The notes: generated from the sequence alone by a model not told the origin. Positions 34,475-44,091 are shown, counted from the first letter of the stretch. The stretch is 64,000 bases of DNA from Hyphomonas sp. (GCF_013823385.1 NZ_PNMA01000012.1:33987-97986); one strand, 5' to 3'. Made by a program: numbers and translations.

Positions 34475-35494
34475 ATGTCCAAGCTCACCTCCACCGACTG
34501 GAGCCTCGCCGCCCGCCCCGTGGGCATGCCGAAGCTCTCCGACTTTGCCAGCCGCCAGGTGGAGGTTGCCGATCCGCAGCCGGGCGAGATCCAGGTGGTG
34601 AACACATGGATGTCGGTCGACCCGTACATGCGCGGGCGGATGTATGACCGGGAGAGCTATGTGCCGCCCTTCCAGATCGGCGAGACGCTGCAGGGCGGCG
34701 CGGTCGGCCGGGTGACGGCGTCGGCCCATCCCGATTTCAAGGCGGGCGATCTTGTCTCCTCCATGCTCGGCTGGCGCACGGCCTGGGTGGCCGCGCCGCA
34801 GGCGGCGATGGTGCAGAAGCTGCCCAATACCGGCCTGCCGGAAAGCGCCTATCTGGGCGTGGCGGGTATGCCGGGCCTGACGGCCTATGCGGGCCTGTTG
34901 CGCGTGGGCGAACTCAAGGAGGGCGACACCGTGTTCGTCTCCAGCGCGGCGGGCGCGGTGGGCTCCACCGTTGTCCAGATCGCCAAGATCAAGGGGTGCA
35001 CCGTCATCGGCTCTGCCGGCGGGGCGGAGAAGTGCGCCTTCGTCAAATCCCTCGGCGCCGATCATGTGATCGACTACAAGCAGGCGCAGGGCTTTGAGGG
35101 CCTCACCGCCGCGCTGAAGGCGGCGGCTCCCAAGGGCATCGACGTCTATTTCGACAATGTCGGCGGCGACCATCTGACCGCCGCGATCGAGGCAGCCCGC
35201 CCCTTCGCACGCCTCGCCCTTTGCGGGATGATCGCGCAGTATAACGAGACCGGCAAACCCGAAGGCCCGCACAACATCATCCAGGCTGTTGGCAAGCAGC
35301 TGAAGCTTCAGGGCTTTATCGTCTCGTCACATGCGGATATGACGCCCGCCTTCCACGCCGACATGGCCAAATGGATTGCCGGCGGGAAAATGAAATATGA
35401 GGAAACCGTGATGAACGGGATCGAGAAAGCGCCCGACGCCTTCCTCGGCCTCTTCACCGGCGCAAACACCGGCAAGATGCTTGTAAAGATTTGA
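34475..35494 (+). CDS. NADP-dependent MDR oxidoreductase, CurA-like
   Basis: A 339-residue medium-chain reductase from ATG 34475, preceded by GGGAAGGAA. The family motif MSVDPYMRGRMYDRESYVPPFQIGE is seen in two runs, and GMPGLTAYAGLL and AAGAVGSTVVQIAKIKGCTVIGSAGG (nucleotide-binding) follow. It belongs to the zinc-free leukotriene B4 12-hydroxydehydrogenase/CurA group, which reduces carbon-carbon double bonds in enones. The tandem repeats just upstream suggest inducible control, as found for other stress-type enone reductases. Confidence 0.92.
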   Translation: MSKLTSTDWSLAARPVGMPKLSDFASRQVEVADPQPGEIQVVNTWMSVDPYMRGRMYDRESYVPPFQIGETLQGGAVGRVTASAHPDFKAGDLVSSMLGWRTAWVAAPQAAMVQKLPNTGLPESAYLGVAGMPGLTAYAGLLRVGELKEGDTVFVSSAAGAVGSTVVQIAKIKGCTVIGSAGGAEKCAFVKSLGADHVIDYKQAQGFEGLTAALKAAAPKGIDVYFDNVGGDHLTAAIEAARPFARLALCGMIAQYNETGKPEGPHNIIQAVGKQLKLQGFIVSSHADMTPAFHADMAKWIAGGKMKYEETVMNGIEKAPDAFLGLFTGANTGKMLVKI

Positions 35495-35550
35495 TTTTAT
35501 GGTAGCGATCAGAGGTCGATGACATATCGACCTACTGGGGAAACCATTAC

Positions 35551-36270
35551 ATGCTTACCAGACTAACTGCTCTCTTTGCAGCATTATCTCTTTCTGCCTG
35601 CGTATCTGCTTTTGAACCGGTCAAATTTGACAGGGCGGCAACGCCGATCACGTCCATCGCGATCAGCAAGGACATGGCTTATGACCGCCCGAGCGCTTAT
35701 GGCGGAGCGGGCGCCAGCGCAGCATTCGGTGCAATCGGTGGGATCGCTGCTGCAGCTGTCGCTGAGGATCGCGCGACCAAACTGGATGCTGCACTCTCGA
35801 GTGCCAATTTCGATGCTGAAAAGCTGCTGGAGGAAGTTTTCGCTTCCGAACTCAGCGGGGCCGGCTTTGAAGTCAGTGTGGAAGATTTCGGCCCTCGCCC
35901 GAAGAACTCCCTGGCCGGGGCATCCATCAAAATTCCTTACAAATCCTTTGAAGGCGCTCCCAAGGGCGCAGACGCATATCTCGATGTTGTAATGGGATGG
36001 GGATATTCGGCAGCCCAATCCAAACTCTGGGTTCCAGTTGTCGGCATCGATCTCAATCTTGTGTCAGCAACAGATTCCAAAGTTCTGGCGAATGACGGCG
36101 TCGGCTACGGCCCCAAGCAATTCCGCAAAGGAACCACATTCATTCTTCACGACGAGTCGCTTGGCTTTACTTCATTTGAAGAGCTGGCATCCAATCCAGA
36201 AGCCGCTGCTGAAATGCTGACCGAAGCGATCCGCAAAACCGCGCAGGCCGCAGCTTCCAAAATCAAATAG
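35551..36270 (+). CDS. Putative lipoprotein, hypothetical
   Basis: A 239-residue protein with a lipobox at the N-terminus (LFAALSLSAC-VS). The mature part has a glycine/alanine-rich segment (GGAGASAAFGAIGGIAAAAVA, possibly a short membrane-associated stretch). A mixed region follows with DAEKLLEEVFASELSGAGFEV and a VVGIDLNLVSATDSKVL strand pair. No named domain was recognised. It is somewhat less GC-rich than the surrounding genes. The outer membrane or periplasm is the likely location. Confidence 0.68.
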   Translation: MLTRLTALFAALSLSACVSAFEPVKFDRAATPITSIAISKDMAYDRPSAYGGAGASAAFGAIGGIAAAAVAEDRATKLDAALSSANFDAEKLLEEVFASELSGAGFEVSVEDFGPRPKNSLAGASIKIPYKSFEGAPKGADAYLDVVMGWGYSAAQSKLWVPVVGIDLNLVSATDSKVLANDGVGYGPKQFRKGTTFILHDESLGFTSFEELASNPEAAAEMLTEAIRKTAQAAASKIK

Positions 36271-36409
36271 CCTCAAATCAGAGAACGTGAAGCGGAGAGC
36301 CTATCCGCTTCACACCTCTGACACAGCGCACACCAACAAGGGTTTGGCCTTGTGGGTGATTGACTTGCGAGTCATATGCCAACCAGGTTTTTTACTTGGA
36401 CTGGACACT

Positions 36410-37321
36410 ATGGCTGCTCTTTTTGACGCCTACATCATGGTTGACTGGAGCGCGGCGGCCAAGCCGTCGCTCGGCGCCAATTCGATCTGGATCGGCATCC
36501 TGGCGAAGGATGCGCGTCTCAAACTGCAATATCGCGGTGTGAACATCGACACGCGCCTGAAGGCCCGCGCCTTTCTCGAGGATATGGTGGCCAAGCTGAC
36601 CAAGCGCGGCGACAAGATCCTGATCGGCTTCGACTTCGCGCTGGGCTTCCCGGCGGGCACGGCGGCGGCCCTCGGCCTGGATACGTCTAAGCAGGCACCC
36701 TGGCAGGCAACCCATGCCCACCTCGCCAGCAAGCTGAAGGACAAGCCGGACAATTCCAACGCCCGCTACGCCATCGCGGCGGGCCTCAACTATGCGATCT
36801 CCAAGGGCGCCTTCCCGTTCTGGGGCGCGCCGGCCCGCGATGTCGTCTCCACTCTCTCGGCCACCCGGCCCGATTATGACGGCGGCGCTCTGCCGGAATA
36901 CCGGATCTGCGAGAACCACCTTAAGGAGAAAAAGATCGGCCAGCCGAAGTCTGTCTGGCAGCTGGCCTATACCGGCTCGGTGGGCAGCCAGACGCTGACC
37001 GGCATCCCGCATGTGCACGCCCTGCGGCAGGCCTGGCCCACATCCCGGGTGTGGCCCTTCGAGCTGGGCACAGAGCCCCTTACCGCAGAGGCGCTCGAGG
37101 GAATCGATGTGGTGATGGCGGAGGTTTACCCCTCCCTGATCAAGGCCAAACCAGAAAAAGGCGAGGTTGCCGACGAGGCCCAGGTGCGCGGAATCGCCCG
37201 CCACTACGCTGATCTGGACGAAAAAGGCCTCCTCAGCGCGGCTTTTTCCACAGGCAAATCATTTTCCCCTGAACAAAACCGGCACATCACCGAAGAAGAG
37301 GGCTGGATTCTCGGCGTTTAG
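36410..37321 (+). CDS. Conserved hypothetical protein, DUF429/RNase H-fold-like
   Basis: About 303 residues from ATG 36410; the frame is open 120 bases further left, without a good start. The opening FDAYIMVDWSAAAKPSLGANSIWIGIL resembles the alphaproteobacterial family with VDWSA.S.P.G.dSIW and a DUF429-like RNase H fold. ILIGFDFALGFPAG is a second conserved piece. The C-terminal half includes PLFEL-type acidic residues near EVYPSLIK. Family members have been annotated variously, including as cobalamin or molybdopterin related, with no firm basis. No catalytic function is asserted here. Confidence 0.7.
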   Translation: MAALFDAYIMVDWSAAAKPSLGANSIWIGILAKDARLKLQYRGVNIDTRLKARAFLEDMVAKLTKRGDKILIGFDFALGFPAGTAAALGLDTSKQAPWQATHAHLASKLKDKPDNSNARYAIAAGLNYAISKGAFPFWGAPARDVVSTLSATRPDYDGGALPEYRICENHLKEKKIGQPKSVWQLAYTGSVGSQTLTGIPHVHALRQAWPTSRVWPFELGTEPLTAEALEGIDVVMAEVYPSLIKAKPEKGEVADEAQVRGIARHYADLDEKGLLSAAFSTGKSFSPEQNRHITEEEGWILGV

Positions 37322-37420
37322 CCCGTGTTTATAGGGCGCTCGGCATATTCACGGGCTACGAATCGTGGGTAAGTCGGCCCAATGGCGTGCAAACGTCATT
37401 TAACCTAGAGGAGAACCCCT

Positions 37421-37687
37421 ATGAACAAGGGTGAACTGACCAAAGCGGTGGCAGCAGCTTCCGGCCTGTCGCAAAGCGACGCTGGCAAAGCCGTCGACGC
37501 TCTTTTTGACACCGTCGCTTCGGCAGTGAAGTCACGCCAGCAGGTTGCAATTGCCGGCTTTGGCACTTTCTCGGCCAAGACCCGGAATGCGCGCGAAGGC
37601 CGCAACCCGGCAACCAAGGAAACCATCAAGATCCCCGAGAAAACCTCTCTTGCTTTCAAACCGGCATCGGCTCTGAAAGACATCTAA
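37421..37687 (+). CDS. hup: DNA-binding protein HU
   Basis: An 88-residue histone-like protein of standard length. MNKGELTKAVAAASGLS, GFGTFSAKTRNAREGRNPATKE and IPEKTSLAFKPASALKD match the HU signature, including the beta-arm RNPATKE. AGAGGAG lies seven bases upstream. It compacts DNA and bends it non-specifically. The single gene stands alone with its own upstream region of about 100 bases and a weak terminator-like hairpin after it. Confidence 0.96.
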   Translation: MNKGELTKAVAAASGLSQSDAGKAVDALFDTVASAVKSRQQVAIAGFGTFSAKTRNAREGRNPATKETIKIPEKTSLAFKPASALKDI

Positions 37688-37693
37688 GGTTCT

Positions 37694-37712
37694 GGCTCCC
37701 AAGGGGGCCTTT
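37694..37712 (+). terminator. Weak terminator-like hairpin after HU
   Basis: A seven-base stem (GGCTCCC at 37694-37700 with GGGGGCC at 37703-37709, one G-T pair) has a two-base loop and is followed by TTTCC. The loop is very short and the U-tract is poor, so termination would be inefficient. The MATE gene is convergent. Confidence 0.35.
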
Positions 37713-37717
37713 CCGGA

Positions 37718-39136
37718 TCAGGCGGCGCGTTCCACACCGGGGCGCGCCGCTTTCCATTCCAGCAGGATGAGCTGCGCCGTGCCGGCCGCGAAGACGCCGA
37801 TGAACGCCCCCTCCAGCACACCTGCCGCGCCGCGCCCGAGCGGGATGGCCAGCCAGTAGCAGACCGGGATCATCACCACGAAGAATGAGCCAAGATGGAT
37901 GGCGCTGGGCAGCCAGACCATGCCCTGCGCGCGCAGCGCAAAGGAGGCCGTTGCCTGCAGCCCGTCAAACACCGTGGCCGCTGCCGCCAGCCACAGCAGC
38001 GCGGCAATCGCCGGGGCAATCGCGATGCCGCCGAGAACGGCATCTTCCCTTACCAGCAGCCGGGAGATCGGCCCGGCGAGGCTGACCAGCAGAACGCCGA
38101 GGACAACGCCCATCACCATCGTGGCGACGACGCCCAGCCGGCCGGCATTGCGCACCTCTTCCGGATTGCCCCGGCCGATGGCCTCCGCCACGCGCACCGA
38201 GGTGGCCGTGGCGATGCCGAGATAGAACATGAAGCACACGCCCATCACCTGCACCGAATAGCCATAGACGGCGTTCGCCGCGATGGAGACCCAGGTGGCG
38301 ATGATGAAGGTGACGTTGAAGCCGCCCCATTCGGCGATGTTGGAAATGGCGGTGCCCGAGCCGACCGAGAGCTGGCGGCGCGCTTCGCCCGGCTCTGCCT
38401 CCGGCGAGCGGCGGAAGCCGGGGGTAAGCGCGGCGACAAAGATCAGCATGACAATCGCGATCAGCCAGCGCGTGATGCTGGTGGCCCAGGCAACGCCCTC
38501 GGCCCCCATCTGCGGGAAGCCCCACCAGCCGGCGACCAGCGCCAGGTTGGCCACAAGGTTGATCGCCACACCGGCATACATCACGATGGTGACGAGCAGC
38601 GGCCGGCGCAGCGCCTCCAGATAATAGGAGCAGGCCTGCGCGATCATGTGACCGGCCAGGCCGAGGGCGAGGATGCGCGTGACCGACGCGGTAGCGGCGG
38701 CGACTACTTCGGGCGAAGCGGTTGCGGCGGCCTCCTCGCTGGCGGGCGCGATGGTGACGAAGACCCAGTGGAAGAAGGGATCGGCGAACGGCACCAGCGC
38801 CGCCGTCAGCACCACGCCCATGAGGACCGCCCACCAGAGGCCGCGCCGGAAGATCCGGCCAGACCCGGCCGCCCGGCCCGTTCCCAGCATTTCGGAGGTG
38901 AGCACCTGAACACCCAGCAGGATGCCAATGCCGAAGCCCAGCGACACGCCGATCGGCAGCCAGGCCGAGAGCACATAGGCAAGCTCGCCCGGCGCATACT
39001 GGCCGAGCACGATGGCGTCTGTCAGGCCCATGAGCATCATGGCCATGCGGCTGACGGCGATGGGCACCGACAGCCGGATCAGATCCGCAATATCCTTTGC
39101 CCGCGCCCAGGCGGGCAGGCGCGACGTCGCCGCCAT
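37718..39136 (-). CDS. MATE family efflux transporter
   Basis: A 472-residue polytopic protein with about 12 hydrophobic segments in two similar halves. Characteristic stretches are SVPIAVSRMAMMLMGLTDAIVLGQYAP and GVQVLTSEMLGTGRAAG (MATE motif), and in the second half VSIAANAVYGYSVQVMGVCFM and ATSVRVAEAIGRGNPEEV. MATE proteins export cationic drugs or metabolites in exchange for sodium or protons; the substrate is unknown. It is convergent with HU and divergent from the envelope operon. Confidence 0.94.
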   Translation of the reverse strand: MAATSRLPAWARAKDIADLIRLSVPIAVSRMAMMLMGLTDAIVLGQYAPGELAYVLSAWLPIGVSLGFGIGILLGVQVLTSEMLGTGRAAGSGRIFRRGLWWAVLMGVVLTAALVPFADPFFHWVFVTIAPASEEAAATASPEVVAAATASVTRILALGLAGHMIAQACSYYLEALRRPLLVTIVMYAGVAINLVANLALVAGWWGFPQMGAEGVAWATSITRWLIAIVMLIFVAALTPGFRRSPEAEPGEARRQLSVGSGTAISNIAEWGGFNVTFIIATWVSIAANAVYGYSVQVMGVCFMFYLGIATATSVRVAEAIGRGNPEEVRNAGRLGVVATMVMGVVLGVLLVSLAGPISRLLVREDAVLGGIAIAPAIAALLWLAAAATVFDGLQATASFALRAQGMVWLPSAIHLGSFFVVMIPVCYWLAIPLGRGAAGVLEGAFIGVFAAGTAQLILLEWKAARPGVERAA

Positions 39137-39440
39137 GACTGCCCTCCCTTTGATCTTGTCCAGGCCTCTGCCTGATTTCTGAGCAGCCGGGCGTGATGCC
39201 CGAAAGAGGAGGAGAGGGCAAGCCGTCCGGACAATGAAATTTATGCTTCAGGAATCCTCGGCCGGGCCGGGAATTTCAATTCGCCCGCGCCGGCCGGATG
39301 CGGAGCAAACACTACACAATGCGGGCAAGGGTTAGCAGCCGTTAGCCAACGCCTCCGGATTTGGGGCTTGATCCGCGGGGCGCCCTGCGACAGGTTCTGC
39401 GCAATTCAGACAGTTCCGGCTCGATAAGGGGATTTAACCG
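39137..39440. other. Intergenic region between MATE and the envelope operon
   Basis: 304 bases without a credible gene. It must hold both divergent promoters, but I could not identify clear -35/-10 boxes. There is a small hairpin CGGGC-GTGAT-GCCCG about 55 bases upstream of the MATE start, a GC-rich run, and two GTTAGC repeats near 39330-39350. Confidence 0.5.
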
Positions 39441-41045
39441 ATGCCGTTTGGACGTTTGCTGATGGGCCTGCTTGCAGGCCTCATGCTCGCCGCTGTTGCC
39501 TGGGCCGAACCGGCCACGCCGCCCGGCGACGAGATAAAAGCCATAAAGCTGGATTATGCGGAACGTCCGGGCAAGGAAGGGCGGTTTGCTGCCGTTGAAA
39601 TGACGGTGGGGGATAGTCCGGCGCGGTATTATGTGCGCGGCACCAATGTATCGGCGCCCTTCTCCGTGCAGGTGATTGCTGCGGCGCGTGCCCGGCCGCT
39701 GGATATTACGCTGCACCGTCACAATTGGGGCAAGGCCGTCCAGTCCGGATCCACTGGCAGCGACGGCAGCTTTGTGTTCGAAGGCCGCGCTTATGGCGAT
39801 GTCGGCATCCAGCTGACCTCGCCGGATGGCGCGCCGGCGCGTGCGACGGTGGTATTCTGGCAAGGCGCGCCCGCCGCGCCCAGCATGGCGCGCGTCTACT
39901 CCAATCCCGAGATCGCCAGAGCCGCTGGAACAGGGAGGCCGGCAGGCGCAGCAGGGGGTGGCACATCCCCCATTATTTATGTGATTGCGGGGCTGCTGGC
40001 GTTGATCGCGGTGTTTCTGGCCATCATGCTGATGCGGCGCAACAAGACTGGCGCCGCGGCCATCCTGTTGATTGGTGGGCTGACGATGGCGGAGGTGAAT
40101 GCCCCTGCCCCGGCCTATGCGCAAGGTGAGGAAGCCCCCCCGGATACCGGCGTGCCAAACCCGTTTGATACCGGCAAGCCGGACGAGGTGCCCAACCCCT
40201 TCGATGTCGACAAGCCTTTGCCGGACGTGCCGCGCGACAAGGACAAGGACGCAACCGCCGGCAAGCCGGAGGACAAGCCGAAGGCGGGGCCCCCGAACCC
40301 CTTCACCGGCGAAGCGACCACAAGTTCAGGCCGCCCCATTGAGCTGAAACCGGAAGATTTCGATCCCGGCAACGCACCCAAGGATGACGCCGCGCCCGGC
40401 GAAGAAGTGCCCGGCAGCGATCCGGAGCCTGCGCCCGTCGATGAGGGCTACACCGATCGCCTGGCCGAAGCCGAAGCGCGCATCAATGAACTCAACCGCC
40501 AGGCATCGGCCAACCGCGCCGAGATCGAGCGCCTGCGGATGCTGGTCGAGTCCGACCGCGAGATGGAGCCTGACCCGTCAAACCTGCCGCCCATGCCGCT
40601 GACCTGCCGCCCCCCGGCGGTCGAAAACGAGTTTGACGAGGAGATGAGCGCGGCCTGGGACAATTATGATGCGTGCGAAGCCTGCTATCGCGAGCCGTTC
40701 CGGGAGCTGGACGAACTCCTCCTCAATTATGAACGCCTGCGGATCATCTATATGAGCACCGCAGATTTCGTCAGCACGGCCATTACCATGGGCGACACCG
40801 TGCCCAAGCCGCACCAGTTTGTCGAAATGTCCTGGGCCCAGCAGAAGGCCGAAATCCAGAAAAGCTTCCAGGGCACCAAGGATGCCTATGACGCCAAATG
40901 GGCCGAGTTCAATGACAAGATGACCGGCATCCTCGATGAGCTTGGCCGGTGCGAGGCCGAGCATAACAACAATCCGATGTGGCGCACCACGGAAGGCGAG
41001 ATGTTCTACCGGACCATCAGGGCCAGCTATCAGAGGACGAACTGA
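39441..41045 (+). CDS. Membrane-anchored coiled-coil envelope protein, unknown
   Basis: A 534-residue protein with several regions. A signal peptide (MLAAVAWA) is followed by a beta-rich extracytoplasmic part to about 170, then one or two hydrophobic helices (SPIIYVIAGLLALIAVFLAIML and ILLIGGLTMAEVNAPAPAYA). A proline/aspartate-rich linker with the repeat PNPFD/PPNPFTG follows, then a predicted coiled coil (YTDRLAEAEARINELNRQA), and a helical cysteine-containing C-terminus with a YDACEACY pair. I do not recognise a family. Its stop overlaps the OmpA-like lipoprotein ATG by one base (TGATG), indicating translational coupling. Confidence 0.72.
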   Translation: MPFGRLLMGLLAGLMLAAVAWAEPATPPGDEIKAIKLDYAERPGKEGRFAAVEMTVGDSPARYYVRGTNVSAPFSVQVIAAARARPLDITLHRHNWGKAVQSGSTGSDGSFVFEGRAYGDVGIQLTSPDGAPARATVVFWQGAPAAPSMARVYSNPEIARAAGTGRPAGAAGGGTSPIIYVIAGLLALIAVFLAIMLMRRNKTGAAAILLIGGLTMAEVNAPAPAYAQGEEAPPDTGVPNPFDTGKPDEVPNPFDVDKPLPDVPRDKDKDATAGKPEDKPKAGPPNPFTGEATTSSGRPIELKPEDFDPGNAPKDDAAPGEEVPGSDPEPAPVDEGYTDRLAEAEARINELNRQASANRAEIERLRMLVESDREMEPDPSNLPPMPLTCRPPAVENEFDEEMSAAWDNYDACEACYREPFRELDELLLNYERLRIIYMSTADFVSTAITMGDTVPKPHQFVEMSWAQQKAEIQKSFQGTKDAYDAKWAEFNDKMTGILDELGRCEAEHNNNPMWRTTEGEMFYRTIRASYQRTN

Positions 41046-42670
41046 TGCCGAAACTCAAGACATGGCTGGCCGCCGCCGGTCTCCTCACCCTGATGGCCTG
41101 CGGCGGCAGCGAGACCACGCCACCGGAGGCTTCTGAAACGCCTCAGGATGCCGCCGCGCCCGCACCATCCTCAGACAGCGCCGCCAGCACGGCATTCGTG
41201 CGGCCCGAAGGCCTGCCGGAAACGGCGATCCCGGTGACCGATCTGGAGGGCCGCGTCTACTGGGTCGAAGCACGCGAGAATGGCCGTGTCGCGCTCTATT
41301 CGTTCACTGAGGATGGGCAGGCAGGCGCCACGGCAGGAACGTTCGAGCAGCTTCAGGAAGCCTATCCAACCCTCGATCTCAGCCCGCTGGCAGAGCAGAT
41401 GGACATGGCAGGAGAAGTGGCCGCAGACGAGGAGGCCGCATCCGGCGTTGATGCCCTCCGGGCCACGCGGGATGGGCTGGTAGCCGCCACGCCCGGCGCG
41501 CAGAAAGCGCTGGACCTGGCCCGCAACGGCCCCGTTCTGGAGCTGACCGGCCCGACCCTGCACCATCTTGTTGAGAGCATGGGCGGCAGCTTCACCATGA
41601 CGAAAGAAGAACTGGACGCCCTTTTGAAGGCCCAGTCAGATGGGCGCTTCACCGCAACGCACGCAGAACTCAACGCCCTGATCAAGGGCAGCGGCGAGGG
41701 CCGCATCACCGAGGCGGACATCCGCCTCCTCCTGCCCAAGACCCTCGGCGCGCCGCCCCCAAAACTGGATCGGGACGCGCCCGGCAAGGGCCGTCAGACG
41801 GCCGATTGTCCAGGCCTCGTCTATGGCAGCGGCAAGCGGGAAATCTGCCTCCCGCTCGGCGAGTTCTCCTTTGCCGACCGGGTGGTCAGTTTCACGCCGG
41901 GCGAGAAGCCCTCCAAGGCGCCATTCGATTTCCCCGGCAGCGCGCTGGGCGCTCCCAACTACCGCAACACCTATAGCGCCGATTTCATTTCCCTCGGCTG
42001 CAACGGCGAACTGGTTACACAGTTTACGGACAATATCCTTATCGATGTCGATGGCATTGATCTCTATATTTTCGAGATCGGCCCGGTGGTCGAGAAAACG
42101 ACGCTAGCCATCTCTTCTGATGGGGAAAACTGGATCGAAGTAGGCGAGATCGAAGGGGCGCGCTCGGATGTCGATATCGGCCCCTTCGTCAGCAAGGGCG
42201 ACAAGTTTCCCTTCGTCCGGCTGACCAATGCCAGCAATGCCTGTGGCGGCAATCATGCCGGCGCAGACATTGACGCCATCGCCGCCGTTGGCGCGGAAAT
42301 CCGCCTCTCGCTTGACAGCGCCCTGCTGTTTGATGTCGGCAAATTCGAGATCAAGCCGGAGGCAGAAGCCGCCCTCAGCGGTCTTGCCGCGCAGCTGGAG
42401 AGTTATGGCGCCGATATCCGCGTGACCGTCGAAGGCCACACCGATTCCACCGGCTCGGCCGCATCGAACCAGACGCTTTCGGAAAATCGCGCCAAGTCTG
42501 TCTGGGCCAATCTTTCCGGAAAGATCTCTCCTGTGCCTCAAGACGTGACCATCAAGGGCTATGGCGCCAGCCGTCCGGTGGCGGACAATGCGACCGAAGA
42601 AGGCCGCGCGGAAAACCGGCGTGTCGATATTCTCATCCTGCCCGGCAAGAAGGGCTATCTGAAGGAGTGA
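41045..42670 (+). CDS. Outer-membrane lipoprotein with OmpA peptidoglycan-binding domain
   Basis: A 541-residue protein from ATG 41045. The lipobox is LLTLMAC-GG. The middle part has a small beta region around TDLEGRVYWVEARENGRVALYSF, a helical region with MTKEELDALLKAQSDGRFTATHAEL, and a C-terminal OmpA domain from about residue 430. The OmpA motif is clear: ALLFDVGKFEIKPEAEAAL, TVEGHTDSTGSAASNQTLSENRAKSV (two runs), then GYGASRPVADN and ENRRVDILI, with the conserved aspartate and arginine that bind diaminopimelate. This links the outer membrane to peptidoglycan. The long middle region is not a known family. Confidence 0.82.
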   Translation: MPKLKTWLAAAGLLTLMACGGSETTPPEASETPQDAAAPAPSSDSAASTAFVRPEGLPETAIPVTDLEGRVYWVEARENGRVALYSFTEDGQAGATAGTFEQLQEAYPTLDLSPLAEQMDMAGEVAADEEAASGVDALRATRDGLVAATPGAQKALDLARNGPVLELTGPTLHHLVESMGGSFTMTKEELDALLKAQSDGRFTATHAELNALIKGSGEGRITEADIRLLLPKTLGAPPPKLDRDAPGKGRQTADCPGLVYGSGKREICLPLGEFSFADRVVSFTPGEKPSKAPFDFPGSALGAPNYRNTYSADFISLGCNGELVTQFTDNILIDVDGIDLYIFEIGPVVEKTTLAISSDGENWIEVGEIEGARSDVDIGPFVSKGDKFPFVRLTNASNACGGNHAGADIDAIAAVGAEIRLSLDSALLFDVGKFEIKPEAEAALSGLAAQLESYGADIRVTVEGHTDSTGSAASNQTLSENRAKSVWANLSGKISPVPQDVTIKGYGASRPVADNATEEGRAENRRVDILILPGKKGYLKE

Positions 42671-42674
42671 CCCC

Positions 42675-43298
42675 ATGAAGGCACTGAAAATCCTGCCTGC
42701 GCTCGTCCTGCTCGCGGCTGCATCTGCCTGTGGCGGCGAACCGGCTGCGCCCGTCGACGCCCCTGCCACGCCTGAGGCCGCCCCGGTGGCGGCCGAGCCT
42801 GGAGAGCCTGCCGCGCCGGTTGCCACATCCAGCGGTTTCAACTGGGACAAATGGGCCGCCGCCGCGAATGCCGATCCCTGCGCCTGGCTGCCGGCCGAAG
42901 AACTCGCAGCCCTTGGCATTCCGGGAGAGGGCGTGCTGGAAACCACAGCGTCCGAAACCCGCTGTATCTGGACAGACGCAGGCGGCACCCAGATTTTCAG
43001 CGCGGGCATCCAGACCTGGGACAGCGCCGCCAATCTTGCCGCTGAACGCGCCGAGCAGACAAAGCTCGCCAGCGAAATGGGCGGCTTCAGCGTCATCGGC
43101 GAAACAAGCGGCACGGTCACCGCCGTCTATCGCCGAGACCGGGGCCGCCTCTCCATCTTTCCGAATGCGGATGATGAAACTGCGATGATCCTCCTCAATG
43201 CCCAGAAGACAATGCGGGACGATGAGGCGGCCAAGGCCTCAAAGGACGAACGCGCGCAAGCCTTCGCCGAAAAGCTGATCGAGACCTACGGGCTCTAG
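42675..43298 (+). CDS. Lipoprotein, DUF3558-like in outline
   Basis: A 207-residue protein. The signal and lipobox MKALKILPALVLLAAASAC-GG are followed by a proline/alanine linker and a globular part that begins WAAAANADPCAWLPAEELAALGI with a second cysteine in SETRCIWTD. The DPC.WLPAEEL...TRC.W pattern is like periplasmic DUF3558-type lipoproteins, but this is a resemblance only. It starts four bases after the OmpA-like gene, so it is the third gene of the operon. The role is unknown. Confidence 0.72.
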   Translation: MKALKILPALVLLAAASACGGEPAAPVDAPATPEAAPVAAEPGEPAAPVATSSGFNWDKWAAAANADPCAWLPAEELAALGIPGEGVLETTASETRCIWTDAGGTQIFSAGIQTWDSAANLAAERAEQTKLASEMGGFSVIGETSGTVTAVYRRDRGRLSIFPNADDETAMILLNAQKTMRDDEAAKASKDERAQAFAEKLIETYGL

Positions 43299-43303
43299 GG
43301 CGC

Positions 43304-44020
43304 TCAAAAGAGGGTCGAAGCGCCGTTGGCGATATTGTGGGCGATGACCGGCAGAACGAGGCTGCCGGTGCGCTCGCGCAGCCAGAGCAGCAGGAAGGCC
43401 GGCAGGCCGGTCATCGCGAAGGTCATCAGGTCGAAATCGACCGCGCCGGCCTTGTAGCTCAACGCATGGGTGATACCGAAGAGAAGGCTGGTCAGCACGC
43501 CGCCATAGCCGATCGGCGCGCCCGCAATACTGATCCTCCCACGGAAGGCTTCATTGAGGGCGAGCAGCAGCGTGCCGCGATAGAAGAGTTCCTCGTCAAG
43601 CCCCGGCATGGTCCACTGGAAGGCGATGGTTTCCAGGCCGTCCGGCTTCCCGTCGGCGCTGCCGAGGGCGAGCCAGAAGAACAGCCCGGCGAGCGCAACG
43701 AACATCACCAGCGCCCCGCCCCAGCGCGGGCCCTGGTCCAGCGTCATGCCGCAACGCTTCCAGCCGAAGGCGGGCAGAGACATGACGATCAGCGTGCCGG
43801 CAATCGCCGCCAGCTTGCCGGCCCAGTTCCAGTCCGCGCCGGTGAACGGGTCTGGAATGGTCCAGAAGCCGCGCGTCAGCAGCGCCTGATAGGCAAGGTT
43901 GAGCGCTAGCGCAGCCGCGAGCCATTTCCAGCGGAAATCCCTGCGGAACACCACCGCCCCGAGGAGGCCAAACCCCGCCAGCAGCCCCGTCTCGATCAAT
44001 GTCCGGATCAGCTCATCCAT
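43304..44020 (-). CDS. CPBP family intramembrane metalloprotease
   Basis: A 238-residue polytopic protein. The CAAX-protease/Abi motifs are present: LDEELFYRGTLL (EExxxR variant), LLFGITHAL (FxxxH) and VIAHNIANGAS (HxxxN). These residues form the intramembrane active site in this family, which includes CAAX prenyl proteases and bacteriocin self-immunity proteins. The bacterial substrate is unknown. It is convergent with the envelope operon (six bases between stops) and separate from the downstream lipoprotein gene. Confidence 0.92.
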   Translation of the reverse strand: MDELIRTLIETGLLAGFGLLGAVVFRRDFRWKWLAAALALNLAYQALLTRGFWTIPDPFTGADWNWAGKLAAIAGTLIVMSLPAFGWKRCGMTLDQGPRWGGALVMFVALAGLFFWLALGSADGKPDGLETIAFQWTMPGLDEELFYRGTLLLALNEAFRGRISIAGAPIGYGGVLTSLLFGITHALSYKAGAVDFDLMTFAMTGLPAFLLLWLRERTGSLVLPVIAHNIANGASTLF

Positions 44021-44091
44021 CCCGCGCGCTCCTCTTGCTGAGGCTTGGATGCAGCGGCGGGGCGATTTGGATGCGAGGGGGTATTAAAAAA

